The notes beneath the pieces were generated by a model. The model had not been told where the DNA came from. It was given only the letters and a program-made list of their open reading frames with translations, and did not search any database. Shown here piece by piece: positions 42,384 through 50,220 of a stretch of DNA of 50,220 nucleotides. The stretch covers positions 1,109-51,328 of the forward strand of contig NZ_LT635781.1 of assembly GCF_900128425.1 (NCBI RefSeq), in the 5' to 3' direction. A program made the translations under genes and the position numbers. Source of the stretch: Anaerococcus urinomassiliensis (lineage in GTDB: Bacteria > Bacillota > Clostridia > Tissierellales > Peptoniphilaceae). Each line of letters opens with the position of its first letter. Position 1 is the first letter of the stretch.

Positions 42384-43745
42384 ATGGATTATAGAATAGA
42401 AAAGGATAGTATAGGTGAGGTTAAAGTTCCAGCAGATAAATTATGGGGAGCACAAAGTCAAAGATCTTTTGAAAATTTCCCACAAGATGCTGAACTTATG
42501 CCAAAATCACTAATTTATGCCTTAGTTAATATAAAAAAAGCTGCAGCTATAGTAAACAACAGGCAAGGAAAGCTAAGTGAAGAAAAAAGAGAACTCATAG
42601 TCTTTGCCTGCAACAAGATACTTTTGGGCTACTACGATGATCAATTCCCACTAACAGTATGGCAAACAGGATCTGGCACACAGACCAATATGAATGTCAA
42701 CGAAGTTATAGCCCACATAGCTAACAAAAAGGCAGGAGAAGATGTCATCCACCCAAACGATGATGTAAATATGAGCCAATCATCAAATGATGTTTTCCCA
42801 ACAGCTATGCATATCTCAACTATATTAAAAATAAAAGAAAAGCTCTTGCCAGAAATCAAAAAAACAATTGAAGTATTAAAAGATTTGGAAGAAAAAAATG
42901 ACATCATCAAGACAGGAAGAACCCACTTGCAAGATGCCACACCACTAAAACTTTCCCAAGAAATTTCTGGATGGAGAACTATGGTAGAAAGAGATTGGGA
43001 ATCCATACACAATGCAAGCCAAGCTCTAAGAAAACTTGCCATAGGTGGAACTGCCGTAGGAACTGGAATCAATGCATCAAAAGATTATGGCAGTGAAGTA
43101 GCAAGTGAGCTAACAAAGCAATTGGACCTAGAATTTGAAAGCGATACAAACAAGTTCTACCAACTAGCAAGCAAGTCGGCCCTAGTAAATGTCCATGGAA
43201 GTATAAAAGCCCTTGCAAGCGATATGTATAAAATAGCAAACGACATCAGATTCTTATCATGCGGACCAAGATGTGGTATAGGAGAGCTGATAATACCAGC
43301 CAATGAGCCAGGCTCATCAATTATGCCAGGCAAGGTAAACCCAACCCAAGTGGAATCAATCACCATGGTAAGCATTCAAATTATGGCAAATGATATGGCA
43401 ATAAGCATGGCCAACAGTCAAGGACAACTCCAATTAAATGCCTACATGCCACTAATAATCTATAATATGGATCAAACTGTAAGCCTCATGAGCAAGTCCC
43501 TAGCTTGCTTTAGAGAACACTTACTAGTAGGACTTGTGGCAAACAAAGAAGCAATAGAAAACAATTTAGAAAATTCACTAATGCTAGTAACAAGCCTTTC
43601 TCCACACATAGGCTATGACAAGGCTAGCCAAATAGCCAAATACGCCTATGAAAATAAACTAACCCTTAGAGAAGCTAACAGAGAGCTAGATTTTGTAAGC
43701 GAAGAAGAATTTGATAAATACGTAAATCCAGAAAATATGGTATAA
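42384..43745 (+). CDS. fumC: Class II fumarate hydratase
   Basis: The 453-residue protein is a class II fumarase with GSGTQTNMNVNEVIA, HPNDDVNMSQSSNDVFPTAMH, GRTHLQDATPLKLSQE, GGTAVGTGIN and GSSIMPGKVNPTQ. The TxxNxN-type sequence and QSSND distinguish it from aspartase. It hydrates fumarate to malate and thus uses the product of AspA encoded just upstream. AAAGGA precedes the ATG. Confidence 0.94.
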   Translation: MDYRIEKDSIGEVKVPADKLWGAQSQRSFENFPQDAELMPKSLIYALVNIKKAAAIVNNRQGKLSEEKRELIVFACNKILLGYYDDQFPLTVWQTGSGTQTNMNVNEVIAHIANKKAGEDVIHPNDDVNMSQSSNDVFPTAMHISTILKIKEKLLPEIKKTIEVLKDLEEKNDIIKTGRTHLQDATPLKLSQEISGWRTMVERDWESIHNASQALRKLAIGGTAVGTGINASKDYGSEVASELTKQLDLEFESDTNKFYQLASKSALVNVHGSIKALASDMYKIANDIRFLSCGPRCGIGELIIPANEPGSSIMPGKVNPTQVESITMVSIQIMANDMAISMANSQGQLQLNAYMPLIIYNMDQTVSLMSKSLACFREHLLVGLVANKEAIENNLENSLMLVTSLSPHIGYDKASQIAKYAYENKLTLREANRELDFVSEEEFDKYVNPENMV

Positions 43746-43760
43746 AACGATAAAATAATA

Positions 43761-43800
43761 ACCCAAAGTTTAACAAAAAAACTTAAAGGGTCAGTTTTTA
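43761..43800 (+). terminator. Terminator of the aspA-fumC operon
   Basis: ACCC and AAGTTT pair with AAACTT and GGGT in an interrupted stem, followed by TTTTTA. The rest of 43801-44090 is AT-rich with no gene. It ends with the TCACATATGTGA palindrome (44032-44043) and the AGGAGG of the next gene. Confidence 0.6.
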
Positions 43801-44031
43801 TTCGATAAAGATCGCTCATAAGATTATATCAGCTAAAGTTTTTATTAAGTTACTTATAATGGTGATAAAAAATCAAAAAGACCATAGCCTGAGGTTGATA
43901 ATTTAGAAAATTTTGTAAAAAAAATAGCTCTATTCAAACCTAAAATTATTTTGTATGAACAATTGAAAATCTAGTGGTTGTAACATAAAATGTTAGTGAA
44001 TGTTTAGCATTATTTGTCGGTTGTCACTATA

Positions 44032-44043
44032 TCACATATGTGA
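44032..44043. promoter_or_regulatory. Palindrome TCACATATGTGA before the surface-protein gene
   Basis: A perfect 12-bp palindrome lies 48 bp before the start of the large surface-protein gene, next to a possible -35 box TTGTCA (44021-44026). It could be an operator, but there is no second copy in the window. Confidence 0.3.
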
Positions 44044-44090
44044 ATCGTATTGTATATCTGCTGTTGATTTAATTTAAATGAGGAGGAAAA

Positions 44091-47000
44091 ATGCAGACAA
44101 AACGAAAAACACGAAGAATCTTATCTTCATTCCTAGCCCTAGTTTTGGTTATAGGAATGTTGCCAATTAGGTCTTTTGCTGAGACTAACAAGGCCGATTG
44201 GACTATAGATGAGAAAAAAGAAGCCGAAATGAGCTTCTGGAGATTATCCAATAAAAACGAACTTACCGTTGTAGCTAATGCTGAGGGTATCAAGACCCCT
44301 TCTATAAACTACATCGGGACCTATGTAAATGATAAAGGAAGGACAGTCATCAGACTATCATATAGAGTCTTCCAAAACCTTGCTTCAGGAGTATGGTCAA
44401 AGGCCCTCTTTAAATTTGATAAGGACCTATTCGATCTAATTGATTTTACAGATGCTGGAACGGGAATGTACAAGGGAACAGTTAACGGTCGCTGGCATGA
44501 TGCAGCTGCTTATAGTGAAGTTTCCAAATTTACCGATGTAGTGAGTTCTACATCAGGAGCAGTTCATGTAAAAGAGCAAAACCTAGATAACAATGGTAAC
44601 AAGGTAGGTGGATCTTCAAGACTAGAGATTCCTATAGACCTTGTTCTATTAGAAGGAAAAACTGTAGATAATCTAGTTGGTCAACCTCATATTCAAATGA
44701 GAATAACAAACAAAGACTACAGCAAAGTTTTCTGCGTAGCTGGTACTGGTAAGGCTAGTTCAGATCCTACAAATAATGATGATTCAGCAGTCGATCCAGA
44801 TACTCTAGTAACGCCATATAACTCATATACCTTTATGACTTATGTGCCATCAAAAAATAACAATGCAGACGTAAACACAGTATCTGACTATAATATGGAC
44901 TACCAATTCTATTCTGCCAACTCTTATGCTAAGTATAACGAAGAAGGCGGATATGTAGATGTATTCCACAAACAATCAAAGATGAACTCTGCTGATAATA
45001 TAGGTGGAGAGAGCTTCGCCTTTAGACAAGTATTCAACGAAAAATTCGCATCCGTTCTAAAACCAAAAGATACATCAGGTACAGTTGCACAAGTATTTAC
45101 TGCAAGCCAACAAGGTGATATGTGGAAAACGACTCAACCAATTTATATTACAAAAAGCCAACTAAATACTTCAGCTAATAGTGATCTAAATCCAGGATTC
45201 ACTGGTATCCAAGTGGCATCAACCTTTAATAATGGTACTATTAGACAAAAATTTGCAGGGCTAAATACTGCATTAACTACAACAAAACCTCAAGATTCAT
45301 TCCTAAATAGTGCCACAACAGAGTTTAACTCAGGACTTCCTACGATTACGAGATACTATATTGATAAAAAGAAAGTAGCAGAAAAGGGACTTACAAAAGA
45401 TGACCTAGCATCATTTGATTTTTACTCAACCTTTATCTTAGATAGTACAAAGAAGTTTATCGAATATAGTGCTACTAATGATACAGGAGCTGATATAGTA
45501 TTAAAGCCAAATAGTAAGTTAGGTCTAACTTATGCAGATAACCCAACATCTTTTCCAAATCAGCAGTTAGAAAAATACTCACTAACTTTTGGTGATGATG
45601 CCTATAAGATTGAGCTAAGATCCAACTTTAACCATGTTGGAACTTTAGCAAATAAAAATGTAGGTAGACAATACGAATATACTCTAATTCCTGGCATGAC
45701 TATCAAATCTGGCGAAAAGATCACTTTCAGAACTATGAAATATGACACTCCGCCAACTAGCGTAACATTAACATTACCAGGAAAAGATGGAGCTAAAAAA
45801 ATTGTTCTAAAACCAGGGCAAAATGGGCCTGAAAAGACCACACCTAGAAGATTAAACTATATCACAACCTACGCAGGTGGATCAGCTACTCAATCAGCAC
45901 TAAACCCTGACATCGACGAATTATTTACTGATTCTAAAAATATTACAGGTAGAACAAGATATGAACTAGCAGTAATAAAACTATTCTACCCAGATGGTAA
46001 GGAATATCCATTTACTATAGCAGACCATGATGTTAGGACTAAGATGAACATCAACGGTACTGAGCTAGATGGTTTTCCTTTCACAACAGAAGGTAAGACT
46101 GGATTTAAAATGCCAACAGGCCTAGTAAAAGACTCAGTTATTGGTATTACAAATACTGACGTTAGAAAAGCTGCAGTACCAAGTGACAAAGTATTTGAAA
46201 AAGTACAAGCAAAAGTAACCTTTGACCTAAATGGTGGTAAGTTGCCAACTACAACAAAATCATTCGAAGGATATGATGAAAAAGTCCTACCAGGAACAGA
46301 GTTTGCTTATAAGCTTAAAAGAGCAAAAGAAACTGACCCAGTAGTAAGAATTGCTCCAATGAATGAAAAGGCAGCAAGTGAAGAAGGATATACTCCTAAT
46401 GGCTTTAAGGTAGATAAATATATTGACCACAATGGTGATGCATTAACAGGCGATGCCCTAGAACTTAGAAAAATAGTAGGAAATCCTACTAAAGACGGAG
46501 CAGAATTCTACGGATGGACAACTAAAAAAGTTACTTCAGTAGAAGATTACAATAAACTGGAAGAACTAAAAACAGCTGAACAAGCCAAAGATACTACAAA
46601 GGCTTATAAGTTTACAGAAAATTCACCAATCCTAACAGGAACTACAGTATATGCCTTCTATGGCGCTGCTAAATCTGTAGAAGCAAATCCTGTACAAAAA
46701 TATGACGAAACAACTGACAAGCAATATATCGAAGGAATCTTGCCAGAAGGTAAAACTATTCCAGAAAATGCTACAGTAGAACTTGTTACAAAGAATGAAG
46801 ACGGAACCTACACAAAAGTTGATGTACCAGTAATCAATATTGGTGGTAAAGATGTCTTTGATATAACAGGTGAAAATTCACCAGTAAAACATGGTGACGA
46901 AATATACATCATGACAAAAGAAGATGGAAAACCAGCATCTTACTCAACAACACCAGTTGTAGTAGATAAACAAGGTCCAAGCTTTGTTGGTGATGGGGAA

Positions 47001-47498
47001 AATGACCTAGTGGTTACCCAAGACCCTTACGGCTACCAAATTACAGTAGCAGCAAATGCCCAAGATGATTCAGGCATCCTAAGAGTTTACCTTGATGACG
47101 ACAAGAATAATGGATACTACCAAGAAGATGCATCTCAACAATCAGGTGGATTTGAAGCTAAACTTCAAAATCAACAAGGTGAAGAAAAAACAGTCACTGT
47201 AACAGCTGTAGATAAATTTGGTAATAAATCACCTGCAACACATACGTTTATGCCACAAATCACCCAACTTGATTTGAGTGTGAGAGAACCAAGAAGTGGT
47301 AGAAAGATTGTAATAGTTACATCAAGTGTAGGGGCTGATGTTACAATTAAACGTGATGGAGAAGTTATTGGTCAAAAAACATTAACAAGAGCAACTGATA
47401 GAATAACTGTAAGTTCTCCTCTTAACGCAGGTGACCAACTTGAAATAACTGCTACATTAAACGGTAGTATGAACGTTGTAACAACAGAAGTAAAATAA
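44091..47498 (+). CDS. Large secreted surface protein (1135 aa) with Ig-like and Flg_new-type domains
   Basis: A signal peptide (about residues 1-31, ending RSFA) is followed by an adhesin-like N-terminal region of about 600 residues. It has Asn/Thr/Ser-rich beta-type sequence. A Listeria-Bacteroides (Flg_new) type repeat begins near residue 706 (VTFDLNGGKLPTT). Ig-like modules follow (VVVDKQGPSF...YGYQITVAANAQDDSGI) and the protein ends with a Big-like domain (about 1060-1135). No LPXTG sorting signal or C-terminal hydrophobic tail is present, so it is probably released or held by non-covalent wall contact. AGGAGG precedes the ATG. It may be secreted as a partner of the downstream surface protein. 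Confidence 0.8.
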   Translation: MQTKRKTRRILSSFLALVLVIGMLPIRSFAETNKADWTIDEKKEAEMSFWRLSNKNELTVVANAEGIKTPSINYIGTYVNDKGRTVIRLSYRVFQNLASGVWSKALFKFDKDLFDLIDFTDAGTGMYKGTVNGRWHDAAAYSEVSKFTDVVSSTSGAVHVKEQNLDNNGNKVGGSSRLEIPIDLVLLEGKTVDNLVGQPHIQMRITNKDYSKVFCVAGTGKASSDPTNNDDSAVDPDTLVTPYNSYTFMTYVPSKNNNADVNTVSDYNMDYQFYSANSYAKYNEEGGYVDVFHKQSKMNSADNIGGESFAFRQVFNEKFASVLKPKDTSGTVAQVFTASQQGDMWKTTQPIYITKSQLNTSANSDLNPGFTGIQVASTFNNGTIRQKFAGLNTALTTTKPQDSFLNSATTEFNSGLPTITRYYIDKKKVAEKGLTKDDLASFDFYSTFILDSTKKFIEYSATNDTGADIVLKPNSKLGLTYADNPTSFPNQQLEKYSLTFGDDAYKIELRSNFNHVGTLANKNVGRQYEYTLIPGMTIKSGEKITFRTMKYDTPPTSVTLTLPGKDGAKKIVLKPGQNGPEKTTPRRLNYITTYAGGSATQSALNPDIDELFTDSKNITGRTRYELAVIKLFYPDGKEYPFTIADHDVRTKMNINGTELDGFPFTTEGKTGFKMPTGLVKDSVIGITNTDVRKAAVPSDKVFEKVQAKVTFDLNGGKLPTTTKSFEGYDEKVLPGTEFAYKLKRAKETDPVVRIAPMNEKAASEEGYTPNGFKVDKYIDHNGDALTGDALELRKIVGNPTKDGAEFYGWTTKKVTSVEDYNKLEELKTAEQAKDTTKAYKFTENSPILTGTTVYAFYGAAKSVEANPVQKYDETTDKQYIEGILPEGKTIPENATVELVTKNEDGTYTKVDVPVINIGGKDVFDITGENSPVKHGDEIYIMTKEDGKPASYSTTPVVVDKQGPSFVGDGENDLVVTQDPYGYQITVAANAQDDSGILRVYLDDDKNNGYYQEDASQQSGGFEAKLQNQQGEEKTVTVTAVDKFGNKSPATHTFMPQITQLDLSVREPRSGRKIVIVTSSVGADVTIKRDGEVIGQKTLTRATDRITVSSPLNAGDQLEITATLNGSMNVVTTEVK

Positions 47499-47507
47499 AA
47501 AAAATTA

Positions 47508-47535
47508 TCAAAGGGGATTTATCCCCTTTGAATTT
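47508..47535 (+). terminator. Terminator
   Basis: TCAAAGGGGAT (47508-47518) and ATCCCCTTTGA (47521-47531) form a perfect 11-bp stem with a two-base loop, followed by ATTTT. It separates the two surface-protein genes, though read-through is possible. Confidence 0.85.
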
Positions 47536-47572
47536 TGAATTATTAGCATAGAAAACTAATAAAGGAGAAAAA

Positions 47573-50220
47573 ATGGACAATAGGTCTAAATTAGAAAAAA
47601 TTATAGAATATAGAAAAGCTAAGGGTTCTATGAGAAAACCTAAATACGCTACTAGGAAATTATCTATGGGTCTAGTTTCTTGTATGTTAGGATTTACTCT
47701 TCTTATTTCACCATCTGAAGCAAAGGCTGATTCTGGAGAAAATACTGCGACTATAGTTGAAAACGCAGGAACTCCTGAAACAACTGGCGATGGATCAGTT
47801 GAAAATACAGAAGAAATCTTAAATGAAGACAATGGGAGCGGAAGTGAACAAGATACTGAACCAGTCAAAGAAGAAAAAAGTTTAGAAAAAACACAAGCTG
47901 AAGAATTTAATGCTCAAGTTGAGGAAATCAATGTTGAATTAAATGGAACAGTTGACTATTCATCAGCTATTACAAATCTTCCATCAGATGCTAGTGTTAC
48001 AGTAAAAAAACAAGCTGACACAAGTAAAGCTGAATCACAAGATGCTACAGTTGAAATAAAGTTTGCAGACGAATCAACTACAGAAGTTACTATAAAAGTT
48101 AATGTAGAAGATAAAAAACAAGAAGCTAATCTTGAATCGAACAACAAAGAACAAACTGAAGATAAGTTGGAAGAAACAGATCTTAAAGAAGAAAAAGAAC
48201 AAGAAGGAAAAGATAAATCACAAGAAAAAACTGTAGAAGAAAAAATAGAAGAACCTACCGATAAGGAAGAACCAGCGCTTGAAGTTGGTGAAAAAATCGG
48301 AGATGATCGTGTACAAGCCACTCCAGAAGATGGAGAAAATACTGAAGAAAATGCATCAGGCACAGAAAATGCCCTTTCAAATGTAAAGGTAAAAATTACT
48401 AAAAAAGGTATTGGAGACAAAAATTTCAACTTTGATGGTATATTTGGCCAAGGAGCTAGAAAGAAAGTCACTCTAAAAAATAAAGTGACTGGAGAAACAC
48501 AAGAGGCTGAATTTGGCTCAAAAGAAGAGTTTGTAGAATATATTACAAAGATAAAAATGTCTGATGTGGTGAAAGATGGCAAATATACCGGTAATTATTC
48601 CATTGAATTTGAAGGGGGCACAGTAGCTGGAAAACTTTTTGTTGATAAGAGTGCAGCAAAAGCTAACCCTCAAACCGGAGAGACATTATTTGAACTTACA
48701 CTTTGGCAAGTAAGAAATACAGACATAGAAGTTAAAACTAAAAATAAAGCTGGTGAGGTGGTAGAAAATCCTACAACTGATCAAACGAATGGTAAAATTC
48801 AAAGTGGTAATGTAGAAATAGACATTCCATCAAAAGGAGAATCTGCTTCAGTCATAGAAGATGGTCTAGAAATAGAAGACTTATTACCAGAAGAAATAGA
48901 AGATATCAACAACCAAGAACCAGAATACAATCTAACAGGAAAAAAGGGTGACTTCCTCGTATACAGAGACGGCAACAAAGCCTACAAACAAGATGGAGAA
49001 GTCAAAGTAGACCCAGAAGGTCTAAAACCATCAGAACTTAACCTAATAGAAAAGCCACTTGTAACAGAAAAAGACCAAACTGGCGATACAGACTATGCAA
49101 CAGTAGAATTCGATGCAGGGGAGCACGGAACAATACAAGAAGGAAAGACCTACTACGTAATCAAAGGCGTCACCCTAAAAGACGGCACAATAGCAGAACC
49201 AAAAGTAGTACCAAACACAGGTTGGAAATGGACTGGTTGGGATAAATCACTAACAGGACCATTTGCTGAAGGCACAACAATTACAGCAACTTATGAAGCA
49301 GACAAAACAGATGCAGAAAAGAATGATCCACAAGGACAAGACATCAACACTAAAGTTGGAGGAACACCAAAAGCTGAAGAAGGAATCAAGAACAAAGATG
49401 ACCTTCCAACAGGAACTAAATACGAATTCAAAGAAACACCAGACACAACAACAGATGGAACAAAAGATGCAACAGTAGTAGTAACATATCCAGACGGATC
49501 AACAGACGAAGTAGCTGTAAAAGTAAATGTTACAATTGATGCAAGCACAATAACACCAATTCCATCAGTAACAGCAGAAGCTGAAACAGTTAACTTTGGT
49601 GGAGAATATGACCTAACAGATAACATCAAAAACCTACCAGAAGGTGCAACAGTAGAAGATGTAACACCAGAAGGCACAATAGATGTAAACAAAACAGGTA
49701 ACTATACAGGAAAAGTAAAAGTAACCTTCAAAGATGGATCATCAAAAGTTGTAGACGTACCAGTAACAGTAGGTGACTCACAAGCAACAACAAATGAACC
49801 AACAGGTAAAGACATCACAGTTAAAAAAGGTGAAACACCAAAAGCAGAAGATGCAATCACAAACAAAGATGACTTACCAAAAGGTACAAAATATGAATTC
49901 AAAGAAACACCAGACACAACAACAGATGGAACAAAAGATGCAACAGTAGTAGTAACATATCCAGACGGATCAACAGACGAAGTAGCTGTAAAAGTAAATG
50001 TTACAATTGATGCAAGCGCAATAACACCAATTCCATCAGTAACAGCAGAAGCTGAAACAGTTAACTTTGGTGGAGAATATGACCTAACAGATAACATCAA
50101 AAACCTACCAGAAGGTGCAACAGTAGAAGATGTAACACCAGAAGGCACAATAGATGTAAACAAAACAGGTAACTATACAGGAAAAGTAAAAGTAACCTTC
50201 AAAGATGGATCATCAAAAGT
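47573..50220 (+). CDS. Rib-repeat surface protein with YSIRK-like signal, partial at window end
   Basis: The frame opens at ATG 47573 after AAAGGAG and stays open to the window end, giving at least 882 residues. A YSIRK-like signal is seen at about residues 27-52 (ATRKLSMGLVSCMLGFTLL). A disordered Glu/Thr-rich region follows (about 53-260), interrupted by a Rib-like module near 110-175. A beta-rich region then leads to a domain with VEFDAGEHGTIQEG and GWKWTGWDKS. From about residue 607 two near-identical 157-residue units follow, each with two Rib-type domains (KYEFKETPDTTTDGTKDAT and YDLTDNIKNLPEGATVEDV). The missing C-terminus would be expected to hold an LPXTG motif. Role: wall-anchored adhesin or biofilm protein, by family. 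Confidence 0.88.
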   Translation, partial: MDNRSKLEKIIEYRKAKGSMRKPKYATRKLSMGLVSCMLGFTLLISPSEAKADSGENTATIVENAGTPETTGDGSVENTEEILNEDNGSGSEQDTEPVKEEKSLEKTQAEEFNAQVEEINVELNGTVDYSSAITNLPSDASVTVKKQADTSKAESQDATVEIKFADESTTEVTIKVNVEDKKQEANLESNNKEQTEDKLEETDLKEEKEQEGKDKSQEKTVEEKIEEPTDKEEPALEVGEKIGDDRVQATPEDGENTEENASGTENALSNVKVKITKKGIGDKNFNFDGIFGQGARKKVTLKNKVTGETQEAEFGSKEEFVEYITKIKMSDVVKDGKYTGNYSIEFEGGTVAGKLFVDKSAAKANPQTGETLFELTLWQVRNTDIEVKTKNKAGEVVENPTTDQTNGKIQSGNVEIDIPSKGESASVIEDGLEIEDLLPEEIEDINNQEPEYNLTGKKGDFLVYRDGNKAYKQDGEVKVDPEGLKPSELNLIEKPLVTEKDQTGDTDYATVEFDAGEHGTIQEGKTYYVIKGVTLKDGTIAEPKVVPNTGWKWTGWDKSLTGPFAEGTTITATYEADKTDAEKNDPQGQDINTKVGGTPKAEEGIKNKDDLPTGTKYEFKETPDTTTDGTKDATVVVTYPDGSTDEVAVKVNVTIDASTITPIPSVTAEAETVNFGGEYDLTDNIKNLPEGATVEDVTPEGTIDVNKTGNYTGKVKVTFKDGSSKVVDVPVTVGDSQATTNEPTGKDITVKKGETPKAEDAITNKDDLPKGTKYEFKETPDTTTDGTKDATVVVTYPDGSTDEVAVKVNVTIDASAITPIPSVTAEAETVNFGGEYDLTDNIKNLPEGATVEDVTPEGTIDVNKTGNYTGKVKVTFKDGSSK
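49391..50220 (+). repeat. Tandem 471-bp Rib repeat units
   Basis: The first unit runs from 49391 to 49861 and the second from 49862 past the window end (359 bp visible). The period of 471 bp is exactly 157 codons. Apart from about ten differences near the beginning (CCTTCCAACAGGAACT against ACTTACCAAAAGGTAC) and one A/G change, the units are identical at the DNA level. This indicates recent duplication or gene conversion. Confidence 0.93.

Noticed and set aside
47452..50163. Long Ser/Val-rich minus-strand frames opposite the surface-protein genes
   Set aside because: They are antisense shadows produced by the biased codon use of repeat genes; the plus frame has signal peptide, ribosome site and domains.
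49391..50220. Possible CRISPR-like repeat array
   Set aside because: The period is 471 bp, in frame and wholly coding; there are no short repeats with unique spacers.

Overview
The window is low-GC, AT-rich DNA of a Gram-positive anaerobe, most likely Anaerococcus or a close relative (Peptoniphilaceae). This rests on the Asp23/AmaP locus, many lipobox lipoproteins, a CD1871A-type CXXC peptide with a NapH-like iron-sulfur protein, Rib-type surface proteins and IS1182-type ends. The genus is inferred from protein character, not from a marker gene.

Layout. 1-1830: envelope-stress operon (AmaP, DUF2273-like, Asp23). 1849-3676: IS1182-family element with a broken transposase. 3787-7017: three related lipoprotein genes between two MITE copies. 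7021-8600: frameshifted Na/phosphate cotransporter. 8825-9648: tRNA-Gln and a GNAT enzyme. 9674-10033: GH1 glucosidase remnant. 10073-12089: a second, unrelated lipoprotein triplet. 12266-14238: radical-SAM plus partner DNA-repair pair. 14337-14580: compact multi-stem, GC-rich element that looks like an unassigned structured RNA. 15586-19097: OmpR-type two-component system and a membrane redox operon (CXXC peptide, 4Fe-4S membrane protein, thioredoxin-like lipoprotein). 19189-20973: secreted C39-like protease with wall-binding repeats. 21416-27700: MaoC hydratase, SOD, amino-acid symporter, serine dehydratase, iron alcohol dehydrogenase and a GNAT gene. 28308-31292: YjiH-like protein, a third MITE and a MATE pump. 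31587-39368: seven-gene ABC-transporter operon (ATPase, permease, large binding lipoprotein, permease, metallophosphoesterase, MATE, YesL/DUF624). 39425-40176: IS200-type element. 40179-40834: HAD phosphatase with a frameshift. 40963-43745: aspA-fumC. 44091-50220: two large surface proteins, the second cut by the window end inside near-identical Rib repeats.

The central metabolism encoded here is amino-acid fermentation: serine uptake and deamination to pyruvate, and aspartate to fumarate to malate.

Two observations stand out. First, a short hairpin unit (TAGCCCG-T-CCGGCT-N4-GAGG) recurs inside a transposase gene, inside MITE copies and inside the structured element at 14.5 kb. Second, the 14.5 kb element contains a perfect 12-bp hairpin, an 8-bp closing stem and an 8-bp-stem three-way junction. 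Several genes are broken by apparent single-base deletions, three of them in short A or T runs, so sequencing error must be excluded before they are called pseudogenes.
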